This document shows, piece after piece, positions 56,031 through 64,000 of a DNA stretch of 64,000 nucleotides. The stretch spans positions 83,961,219 through 84,025,218 of the forward strand of contig NC_090728.1 in assembly GCF_036898095.1 (NCBI RefSeq). Direction: 5' to 3'. Position 1 is the stretch's first letter. Every line of letters starts with the position of its first letter. A model generated the notes under the pieces. It was not told where the DNA came from, did not search any database, and was given only the letters and a program-made list of their open reading frames with translations. This DNA comes from Palaemon carinicauda. Lineage: Eukaryota > Arthropoda > Malacostraca > Decapoda > Palaemonidae. Both the position numbers and the translations under genes were made by a program.

Positions 56031-56756
56031 CTATAGTGTGCTATCAGTTGGGTCTGTGTACTTTTTTCCAGGCACAAAACCGTGTTGACCTATATTAAAC
56101 AAATTATCTTTAACCAAATGATTCATTATTTTCTTTTTTATTACCTTCTCATACACTTTCTTAATATGTGATGTTAGACTAACAGGTCTATAATTGCTTG
56201 CCTGTAGTCTTGATCCTCTTTTGAAGATAGGGGTTATATAAGCTAATTTATGTTTAACATATATCTCGCTCATATCTACACTTTGTCTTAGCAGTATTGC
56301 AAGCGGCTTCGCGATAGTGTTTGCAGTTTTTTTTTTTGACAAAATCGCTGGAACTCCATCTGGTCCGGCTGCCGATCCATCTTTGATTTCGTTTATAGCC
56401 TTGACAATATCTGCTTCATTAATATCTATTTCCGTTAGATATTCAATATTTTCTTCTCTCATTTCTGTTTCATTATTCTCATTCGCAATTCTTGGCGTGA
56501 ACTCACTCTTACATTTTTCTGCTAATATGGTGCATATTTCCTTTTTTTCATTCGTTAGCCGTCCTTCAATTCTTAGAGGGCCTATTTCTAATCTCCCTTT
56601 ATTCATCTTTTTTGCATAGGAGTAAAGTACTTTGGGGTTTCTTTTTATATTTTGAAGTGTCCTTTCTTCTAAGTCCCTTTTTTCATTTTCTTTTGACTGT
56701 ATAATCTTTTGTTCTGCATTTTCTATCTTACATTTTATTTCCATCATTTTCCACAC
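56031..56756 (-). pseudogene. LINE copy A reverse transcriptase, N-terminal part
   Basis: 241 codons: a charged lead-in, then DGSAAGPDGVPAIL, LAYITPIFKRGSRLQASNYRPVS and QHGFVPGK, RT fingers and early palm. A one-base T insertion after FVPGK shifts the frame, so the chain ends in a short false tail. The rest is 54820-56016. Confidence 0.86.
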
Positions 56757-57328
56757 ATTTTTTTCTTTTGCAAGATTTTTCTTCCACTTTCTAATTTTCT
56801 GAAATAAGATCCTTCTGTCTCTTGGTATGCACGTCTTTTGTTTATTGTTTTTATCGGTACATATTTTTCAACAATTTTCTCCAGTATTTTGTACAGTATG
56901 TCCGTATTTACCTGTATATTATCACTTACAAATACATTTTTCCATTCTTTGTTCAGTTCTTCATTTATTTCTGACCATTTTATATTCTTACTGTAAAAAT
57001 TATATTTTCCATATCCTTCCCAACGTTTTGTGCTTTTATTAATTCTGCGATCACTTGCTTTGGAATGGACTATCAATTCTATGACATTGTGGTCTTAAAT
57101 TCCCATGTTATGCACTATTATTTCTTTAACATAATTCACCTCATTCACAAGTAATAGATCTAAGACATTTTCCTTTTTTGTTGGAATGTGGTTTATTTGT
57201 TGCATATTATGTTCTAATAGCATATCTTGAAGCTTTTCAAATTGCCTCTTATCTTCTGCGCTACTATTACTCTCTTTTTTATATGTATAAATAAAACCAC
57301 TTTCTTCTATCCCTTCTTTCCAATCCAC
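56744..57328 (-). pseudogene. LINE copy A endonuclease C-terminus and linker to RT
   Basis: 57328-57095 reads IPTKKENVLDLLLVNE, the end of an APE-type endonuclease, and stops at TAA exactly where copy B reads SDHN, the endonuclease's last catalytic motif (Ser codon TCT to TAA). The frame resumes as DHNVIELIVHSK and runs through a lysine-rich linker (57076-56744) into RT. Confidence 0.82.
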
Positions 57329-57956
57329 GAAAGGGAAGTTAAAATCTCCGGATAGGAGTATATTCCATTCTTTATGGTTTCTACATATATCATCTATTTT
57401 TTATATTATTATGTCAAACTCCTTAGTATTTGGGGGTCTGTAAACTACAATATTCACTAGTTTTTCAAATTCAAATTCTACCGCAATCAATTCACTATTA
57501 CTCTCTTTTTTATATGTATGCATACAACCACTTTCTTCTATCCGTTCTTTCCAATCCACGAAAGGGAAGTTAAAATCTCCGGATAGGAGTATATTCCATT
57601 CTTTATGGTTTCTACATATATCATCTATTTTTTATATTATTATGTCAAACTCCTTAGTATTTGGGGGTCTGTAAACTACAATATTCACTAGTTTTTCAAA
57701 TTCAAATTCTACCGCAATCAATTCACTATTACTCTCTTTTTTATATGTATGCATACAACCACTTTCTTCTATCCCTTCTTTCCAATCCACGAAAGGGAAG
57801 TTAAAATCTCCGGATAGGAGTATATTCCATTCTTTATGGTTTCTACATATATCATCTATTTTTTATATTATTATGTCAAACTCCTTAGTATTTGGGGGTC
57901 TGTAAACTACAATATTCACTAGTTTTTCAAATTCAAATTCTACCGCAATCAATTCA
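57264..57956. repeat. 231-bp tandem triplication within LINE endonuclease
   Basis: Three units starting at 57264, 57495 and 57726 (CTATTACTCTCTTTTTT on the + strand). The period is 231 bp, 77 codons exactly. Units 2 and 3 are almost identical and unit 1 differs slightly at its left side. Each encodes the GDFNFP endonuclease motif and each has the same TAA after EFDIII. Confidence 0.92.
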
Positions 57957-58277
57957 CATTCTGTGTTGCTGTATTTTTCACAGACTTTACCTTGATTTAC
58001 GTCTCTTCCATATATTGTGGTTCCCCCTTGATTCCTATTTTTTCTGTCTGATCTATAAGTTTGGAAACCCTTTATCTGGTCATCACTGCCAGTCTCTTGG
58101 GGATACCATTTTTTCACTTATATTTAATATATCTATTTTTTCAATTTGGGTTAGTTCTTCTAAGAACTCTATTTTCTTTTTAGAGTTACTCGTGACTAAA
58201 CCCTGTGTATTCATCACTATTATGGTTTGTGTTTCATCCCCATTATTTAATATTGGTAATAATATGGATTCTCCCAT
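57863..58277 (-). pseudogene. LINE copy A endonuclease N-terminal part
   Basis: 58277-58083 reads TIIVMNTQGLVTSNSKKK and IDILNISE, the start of an APE endonuclease (N and E metal-site residues). A shift near 58083-58117 leads to 58117-57863, with GGTTIYGR, ELIAVEFEFEKLVNIVVYRPPN, then a TAA after EFDIII. It overlaps the end of the CCCH frame by 31 bp, the expected ORF1/ORF2 junction. Confidence 0.82.
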
Positions 58278-58825
58278 GCTTCCTTCCTCTTCTGATATGA
58301 TGTTATTTTCTTCATTTCCCAGAATTCCGCCATTAAAAAATCCAACTTTTCTATTATATTTGCTCTTTCGCCTTCATATTTATTTTTGTGTGTATACCTG
58401 CAATTATCCCCATATCTGCACCAGCCCCTGGCATTATAGATGCATTCTTTGTAGTTGGGCTCTAAATGTGTATATTTGGGTTGATAGGCCTCATATCTTG
58501 GAGCTTTTGATGTATAGCGCAGTATATACACAGCTTGCTTTTTTGTTTCTTTTTTTGTTTCAGTTTTGCTTTCATTTTTCTTTTCAGTTTGCTGAGTTTT
58601 CTTACTTTCATTCATGGTTGCAGGATGCATATATTGACATTTTTTGTTAAAACTGCATCCTTTTCCTTCTTTTAGGTTTTTGCATATTTTTGGATGGAGA
58701 TCTCTGCATTCGTCTCCATATCCGTCTAAATATGCACATTTACCATATATTTCATAATTATGGCATATCTTTGGATGCTTGTAATAGCATCTTTCGCCAA
58801 ATTTGCAATTCCCTCTTTTCAGCAA
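58247..58825 (-). CDS. LINE ORF with CCCH zinc fingers
   Basis: 192 codons from the first ATG. Zinc fingers: CNLLKRGNCKFGERCYYKH (C-x7-C-x5-C-x3-H, its first Cys just upstream of the ATG in the same frame), CKNLKEGKGCSFNKKCQYMH (C-x8-C-x5-C-x3-H) and CIYNARGWCRYGDNCRYTH (C-x7-C-x5-C-x3-H). A CHNYEIYGKC..CRDLH segment may be a fourth. A Lys/Thr/Glu-rich linker separates the third from the last. CCCH fingers usually bind RNA, so this is probably the element's RNA-binding ORF1. Upstream, 59004-58860 on the minus strand holds further coding-like sequence (MCKDAEEIIDIT) broken by stops, so the original protein started earlier. Confidence 0.75.
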   Translation of the reverse strand: MLKRGNCKFGERCYYKHPKICHNYEIYGKCAYLDGYGDECRDLHPKICKNLKEGKGCSFNKKCQYMHPATMNESKKTQQTEKKNESKTETKKETKKQAVYILRYTSKAPRYEAYQPKYTHLEPNYKECIYNARGWCRYGDNCRYTHKNKYEGERANIIEKLDFLMAEFWEMKKITSYQKRKEAWENPYYYQY

Positions 58826-59014
58826 ATTACAGACTATATCTTTCTTTTCTTTTTTTTCTTGTTCTTACTCTTCCCTAAAAGTATGTAGGTCCAGGTAGAG
58901 TCTCTTGGGTCTATTATTTGTTTTCATCTGGAAATTTATTTCTTCATAAGTATGTTGTTGGATGGCATCTTAAGTTATATCAATGATTTCCTCTGCATCC
59001 TTACACATATCCTG

Positions 59015-59644
59015 TTAATTTTTCTCTTCTTCTTTTTCTTCTTCTTCTTCTTCTTCTTCTGCTTCTTCTTCTTCCTCTTCTTTATCTTCAACTATTTGCA
59101 GATTTAGTCTCGACTTAATTATATTTTCTATCCAGACTAAGCATGTTGAGCAGAATACCTTTGTGTCTTTATGTTTTATTTTTTGCTGTATTTCAGCACA
59201 TGTAGGGTGTGTTGGAACATGAGAGGCATCACATTTTTTAATCAATTGTTGAGGATTATTAATGGAATACCATATCTTACATGTATTACACCATTTTGGC
59301 ATTCTTTTTCCCAATGCATCAATCAGCATATTCACCATATTGGACTTCTTATTGTTCTTTGATGGAATGTGTTGATTGATGTAAACTTTCTTTATAAGTC
59401 TCTTTATCACTTGGATCTTCTTAGGAATTTTTTCTATTATTTTGCTGATGTTTTCAGCAGATTTGCTCCAGTTTATTGGATCATATTGTTTCAATATGTC
59501 TGTGAATATTTTTCCGTCACACTGGTTGGAGTTACTAGTGACCTCTGTTATCAGACGGTCGAGCTCTTGATTCGCCAACTCATGGAATTTACTTTTGCTA
59601 TGTGCAGCGATATCTCTCCAAGCGTTGCCTGTATTATACGACAC
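59015..59644 (-). CDS. LINE 5' ORF with a Cys/His cluster and acidic tail
   Basis: 209 codons, start MSYNTGNAWRDIAAHSKSKF. A helical, lysine-rich first half is followed by a cluster of paired Cys and His: CNTC, KKCDASH, THPTC and FCSTC, a layout like PHD/RING-type double zinc sites. It ends in about 25 mainly Glu residues. Its position upstream of the CCCH and endonuclease frames suggests a first ORF of the LINE. I do not recognise the family, and it could also be a remnant of a longer ORF1. Confidence 0.65.
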   Translation of the reverse strand: MSYNTGNAWRDIAAHSKSKFHELANQELDRLITEVTSNSNQCDGKIFTDILKQYDPINWSKSAENISKIIEKIPKKIQVIKRLIKKVYINQHIPSKNNKKSNMVNMLIDALGKRMPKWCNTCKIWYSINNPQQLIKKCDASHVPTHPTCAEIQQKIKHKDTKVFCSTCLVWIENIIKSRLNLQIVEDKEEEEEEAEEEEEEEEKEEEKN

Positions 59645-59842
59645 CTTGATCAGATTTTTAGTAATTCACAAGATATCTATCTTATGCCGACGTTTTATCC
59701 CACTTTTCTGACCTCAAACTAATCACTGACTATTCACGAAAACTTGTAGCTATATTGCACTCGATAGCCTTTTGTTATCTGCATTAAATCAGGATATTTT
59801 TAGGATCGCACAAGTGTAATCACTCCCCGGCACACAGATACA

Positions 59843-59845
<3 letters not shown>

Positions 59846-59904
<59 letters not shown>

Positions 59905-60022
59905 AGAGAGAGAGAGAGAGAACAATATCAGTGAGGATGACAGGAATGCAAAGGCAAGTAATAGTTAGAAAGAGTATGAGAATGGCATTTGTACGAGCGA
60001 GTGAGAGATATCTTGGAATATT

Positions 60023-60085
<63 letters not shown>

Positions 60086-60132
60086 AGGCTAAAGGGAGTG
60101 ATGTTGAGAGTGTGAGAGTGCATTAGTAAGAC

Positions 60133-60203
<71 letters not shown>

Positions 60204-60273
60204 CACTAGGATGAGTGAGTGAGAGGGAATGCAAAAACGAGTGATCTTGAGAGAGCAAGAGAGCCCACTAGTA

Positions 60274-60341
<68 letters not shown>

Positions 60342-60598
60342 TTACTGAGGTTGAGTGAGAAAGAGAACGCAAAGGCGAGTGATTTTGAGAAGGAGCATGA
60401 GTGTACCTTTAGTAAGACTGAGTTAGAGGGAACAACATTAGTGAGGATGAGAGGAACACAAAGGCGAGTGATTTTGAGAAAGAGCATAAGAGTTCCATTA
60501 GTAAGACATAGTGAGAGAGAGAGAAGAACATCAGTGAAGATGAGAGGAACCCAAAGATGAGAGATAGTGAGAAAGAGCGTGAGAACGGCATTAGTATG

Positions 60599-60651
<53 letters not shown>

Positions 60652-60652
60652 C
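59846..60652. repeat. GA satellite between the two LINE copies
   Basis: (GA)n runs with a different spacer from the clusters at 42-44.7 kb and 54.2-54.8 kb: GCAAAGGCGAGTGATTTTGAG, AAAGAGCATGAGAG, CATTAGTAAGAC. Several partial repeats of that unit at 60235-60600. No gene. Confidence 0.9.
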
Positions 60653-60700
60653 TTACCTTACCTTATTGCCTTATTTTATGTTTGGGTTCCCCCAGGTCCC

Positions 60701-61813
60701 TCAGTGTGAGTCACCTCGTATATCCACCAGAGAGTTGCTAATGCATCTTCCGGTGTATTTTGCATCTTCCAGTCTTGGATGGTCTGGGATGCATCTTAGG
60801 TATTTATCGAGCTTATTCTTAAACACATCTACGCTCACTCCTGATATGTTTCTTAGATGAGCAGGCAGCACATTAAATAGTTGCTGCATTATCGATGCTG
60901 GTGCGTAGTGGATTAATGTCCTGTGCGCCTTCCTTATTTTACCTGGTATATTTTTTGGCACTATTAATCTAGCTCGGCTTACTCTTTCTGATATTCTTAG
61001 CTCCATGATGTTTTCAGTAATTCCTTCTATTTGCTTCCATGCTTGTATTATCATGTAGCATTCTGTTCTCCTTTCTAGACTATATAGTTTTAAAAATTGC
61101 AGTCTTTCCCAATAGTCAAGGACCTTAACTTCTTCTATTCTAGCAGTATAGGACCTTTGTACACTCTCTATTTGTGCAATATCATTTTGGTAGTGTGGGT
61201 ACCATATCACATTGCAGTACTCAAGTGTACTATGTACATAAGTTTTGTAAAGCATAATCATGTGTTCAGCTTTTCTTGTTTTAAAGTGTCTGAATAACAT
61301 TCCCATTTTTGCTTTACATTTAGCCAACAGTGTTGCTATTTGGTCGTTGCATAACATATTCCTATTTAACATTACACCAAGGTCTTTAATTGCTTTCTTG
61401 TTTGTGATTGTCTCGTTATTAGGTCCCTTGTATGCATATACCATTCCTTCTCTGTTTCCATAATCTATTGATTCGAATTTATCAGAGTTAAATACCATCC
61501 TAGTTATCTCCGCCCATTCATATATTTTGTTTAGATCTCTTTGTAGTGAGTTCCTATCTTCATCACAAGTAATTTCTCTACTTATTCTTGTGTCATCGGC
61601 GAAACTTCTCACTACAGAGTTTTCAACATCACAGTCTATGTCTGAGATCATAATAACAAACAGCAGTGCAGCTAATACCGTACCTTGTGGCACGCCAGAT
61701 ATTACCTGAGCTTCATCTGATTTCTCATCATTTGCAACCACTATCTGTTGTCTGTTTTGCAGGAATTCTTTTACCCATTTTCCTATCTTTCCCACAATAT
61801 TATGCTTTCTCAT
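60701..61813 (-). pseudogene. LINE copy B reverse transcriptase, C-terminal part
   Basis: 370 codons equivalent to 54820-56016, with SFADDTRIS and the same C-terminal motifs. It starts at MRKHNIVGK because a T8 run near 61813-61820 (T7 in copy A) breaks the frame just upstream. Confidence 0.86.
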
Positions 61814-62435
61814 TTTTTTTCTCTAATATATTATGGTCTACCTTGTCAAAGGCTTTTGCAAAATCTAGATAGATCACGTCTGTATCTTTTTCATTTATCA
61901 TAATTTTGTATATGTTTTCATAGTGTGCTATCAGTTGGGTTTGTGTACTTTTTCCGGGCACAAAACCGTGTTGACCTATATTAAACAAATTATCTTTAAC
62001 CAAATGATTCATTATTTTCTTTTTTATTACCCTCTCATACACTTTCTTAATATGTGATGTTAGACTAACAGGTCTATAATTGCTTGCCTGTAGTCTTGAT
62101 CCTCTTTTGAAGATAGGGGTTATATAAGCTAATTTATGTTTAACATATATCTCGCTCATATCTACACTTTGTCTTGGCAGTATTGCAAGCGGCTTCGCGA
62201 TAGTGTTTGCAGTTTTTTTTAACAAAATCGCTGGAACTCCATCTGGTCCGGCTGCCGATCCATTTTTAATTTCGTTTATAGCCTTGACAATATCTGCTTC
62301 ATTAATATCTATTTCCGTTAGATATTCAATAATTTCTTCTCTCATTTCTGTTTCATTATTCTCATTCGCAATTCTTGGTGTGAACTCACTCTTATATTTT
62401 TCTGCTAATATGGTGCATATTTCCTTTTTTTCCAT
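61800..62435 (-). pseudogene. LINE copy B reverse transcriptase, N-terminal part
   Basis: 211 codons through DGVPAIL, YRPVS, QHGFVPGK and VIYLDFAKAFDKVDHN. Here the FVPGK position is in frame (T5), unlike copy A. It is cut at its start by an extra C near 62431 and at its end by the T8 run. Confidence 0.85.
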
Positions 62436-62628
62436 TCGTTAGCCGTCCTTCAATTCTTAGAGGGCCTATTTCTAATCTCCCTTTATTCATCTTTTTTGCA
62501 TAGGAGTAAAATACTTTGGTTTTTTTATATATATATTTTGAAGTGTCCTTTATCTAAGTCCCTTTTTTCATTTTCTTTTGACTGTATAATCTTTTGTCCT
62601 GCATTTTCTATCTTACATTTTATTTCCA

Positions 62629-63120
62629 TCATTTTCCACACATTTTTTTCTTTTGCAAGATTTTTCTTCCACTTTCTAAGTTTCTGAAATAAGATCCTTC
62701 TGTCTCTTGGTATGCATGTCTTTTGTTTATTGTTTTTTTTTTCGGTACATATTTTTCAACAATTTTCTCCAGTATTTTGTACAGTATGTCCGTATTTACC
62801 TGTATATTATCACTTACAAATACATTTTTCCATTCTTTGTTCAGTTCTTCATTTATTTCTAACCATTTTATATTCTTACTATAAAAATTATATTTTCCAT
62901 ATCCTTCCCAACGTTTTGTGCTTTTATTAATTCTGCGATCACTTGCTTTGGAATGGACTATTAATTCTATGACATTGTGGTCAGAAATTCCCATGTTATA
63001 CACTATTATTTCTTTAAGATATAAAAACATGGAAAACAAGGATAATGACAGATGATACTCTGTATCTTTTTCTACAGCTTGTGTATTTAACAAAAAATAA
63101 TTCACAATCTTATTGAGCAC
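62629..63120 (-). pseudogene. LINE copy B endonuclease end and linker
   Basis: The LINE part is about 63020-62629: KEIIVYNMGISDHNVIELIVHSK, keeping the SDHN catalytic motif lost in copy A, then the linker. The first 30 or so codons of this frame (63120-63020) are flanking sequence, not LINE. Confidence 0.8.
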
Positions 63121-64000
63121 ATCAATTATCAGTTACGGTAGCGTTGAGTTATCTTGAAAATGTTAAAGTCACAAAATACAAATTTCGAATTCATGGTTCA
63201 AAATCTTTTAAGTGCTCCTAAATGGTACATCAAAGTTACTAAGTTCTAGGGTCAGGCTACTGAGAGGGATGCAGCGGAAAGTTAAAAAGTTAATACAAAT
63301 TGCATTCTGAAAAAGGTTGTTTGTAAGGTCAGGATCGGCCTCAAACGACAGGATGATACTCTTAAGCTTTATTGAAACTCTTCTCATTATTTTGGCCATA
63401 CTTTCTCCTCGTGTGTGGCAGGACCCAGATGAGGTCCCATGGGTGTCCACTGGGGTTTAGGTAGAGAAAGTGGCGGTCCCAATTCTGCTATGATTTGCAC
63501 TTCCGCTTGCTGTCTTATATCCGTAGCCAAGACCTGTGGGGAAAGGATATGATTCAGCAACATGACAGATCAGCAACACGTAACTGTCGCAGATCAAGCA
63601 ATTCAGAGCTTTGAAGGCACACATCAACAGTTTTGTGCCTGCATTCGTCTCATTATTATTTGCTTTCATTTTAGTTTAACATCTGTGACAAACTCCCCCA
63701 CACCAAGTTTCATTTTCCCCAGGAACTGTGGTAGGTTAAAAAGAAAGAAAGAAAAAAGAAAGAAAACAATCTTTACTACAAACTCTACGTTGAAAGCAAT
63801 CCCCAACTAACTTTTGTGTGCAAAGAAAAAAAAAATCAAGAAGAACGAAACAAACAAAAATCATAACGAGACTGCTCTGATGTGCTTAATCTTAATCATA
63901 CATGATCATACAATCCTCTAAAGAAAAAAAAAATTCAAACCAACAAATGATACCATCACGAAAGAAATTAATTAACAACACAACTTGAATTAGGCAACTT
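63021..64000. other. Unassigned sequence at the right end
   Basis: I recognise no gene or repeat. Two modest minus-strand frames (63450-63208, 80 codons; 63669-63457, 70 codons) have ordinary composition but no motif I know. A-rich from 63740 onward. It may be the single-copy or older sequence flanking the LINE. Confidence 0.4.

Larger units (their letters stand above)
54775..59840 (-). mobile_element. Near full-length LINE (copy A), CR1/Jockey-like, minus strand
   Basis: About 5.07 kb non-LTR element. From its 5' side: a zinc-cluster frame 59644-59015, a CCCH zinc-finger frame (58825-58247 and upstream remnants), an APE-type endonuclease region (58277 to about 57060) with an internal triplication, and RT (56756-54820). 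The 3' end carries AATAAGGTAAGG-type short repeats and abuts a GA satellite. No poly(A) tail. The 5' edge is placed where the GA tract begins (59846). Several frameshifts and stops show it is inactive. Confidence 0.85.
60653..63020 (-). mobile_element. 5'-truncated LINE, copy B of the same family
   Basis: Closely similar to 54775-57110. The 3' tail has one more TAAGG repeat than copy A. Similarity ends abruptly at about 63012-63020 (after TTTCTTTAA), inside the endonuclease, as expected of 5' truncation during target-primed reverse transcription. It abuts the GA satellite at its 3' end like copy A. Confidence 0.88.

Noticed and set aside
57892..58650. 252-codon + strand frame opposite the LINE
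   Set aside because: Antisense shadow of the endonuclease/CCCH region. Phe/Cys/Tyr-rich composition is the mirror of a Lys/Glu-rich coding strand.

Overview
The window is repeat-dense nuclear DNA of an animal, most likely a decapod crustacean. I infer this from DIRS1-type tyrosine-recombinase retrotransposons (known to be common in decapods), long GA/CT microsatellites, a Gypsy element of the Gmr1 kind and CR1/Jockey-like LINEs. I see no host gene, tRNA, rRNA or CRISPR array. Almost every long reading frame belongs to a transposable element.

Layout. An old Gypsy element on the minus strand spans 143-40875 but is broken into three pieces (143-441, 18062-18962, 37961-40875) by DIRS elements inserted at short T tracts. 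Read on the minus strand the order is LTR, gag, protease, integrase, reverse transcriptase. Integrase precedes RT, the Gmr1 arrangement. The insertions are: the end of a minus-strand DIRS copy (copy 0, 1-136); block A (448-18057), two complete head-to-tail copies (1 and 2); and block B (18968-37954), copy 3, a detached right end (3b) and copy 4. Copy 5 lies on the minus strand at 45293-54153.

Each DIRS copy of 8.8-9.2 kb has the same plan: long inverted terminal repeats (about 345 bp), a leader of about 2.1-2.6 kb with a conserved 24-26 codon upstream ORF and a splice-acceptor-like site just before gag, gag, an overlapping RT/RNase H/methyltransferase-like ORF, a tyrosine recombinase frame, a palindromic poly(A) signal, and a 92-bp internal complementary region (ICR). 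The ICR is the reverse complement of the joined element ends. Copy 1 is intact with identical terminal repeats and could be recently active. Copies 2-5 carry nonsense and frameshift mutations.

The right part holds a truncated LINE RT (41200-41885, minus), a GA-based composite satellite with a 500-base assembly gap (41886-44762), a short LINE 3' end, DIRS copy 5, more GA satellite, a near full-length LINE (54775-59840, minus) with CCCH zinc-finger and endonuclease/RT frames, another GA tract, and a 5'-truncated second copy of that LINE (60653-63020). The last kilobase is unrecognised.

How the parts work together: gag and RT/RNase H would make a circular DIRS DNA using the ITRs and ICR, and the tyrosine recombinase would join its T6 junction to a genomic T tract. 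All resolved element/flank junctions fit this. The same T6 junction exists between neighbouring copies, so an inserted DIRS is itself a target. That explains the tandem arrays.
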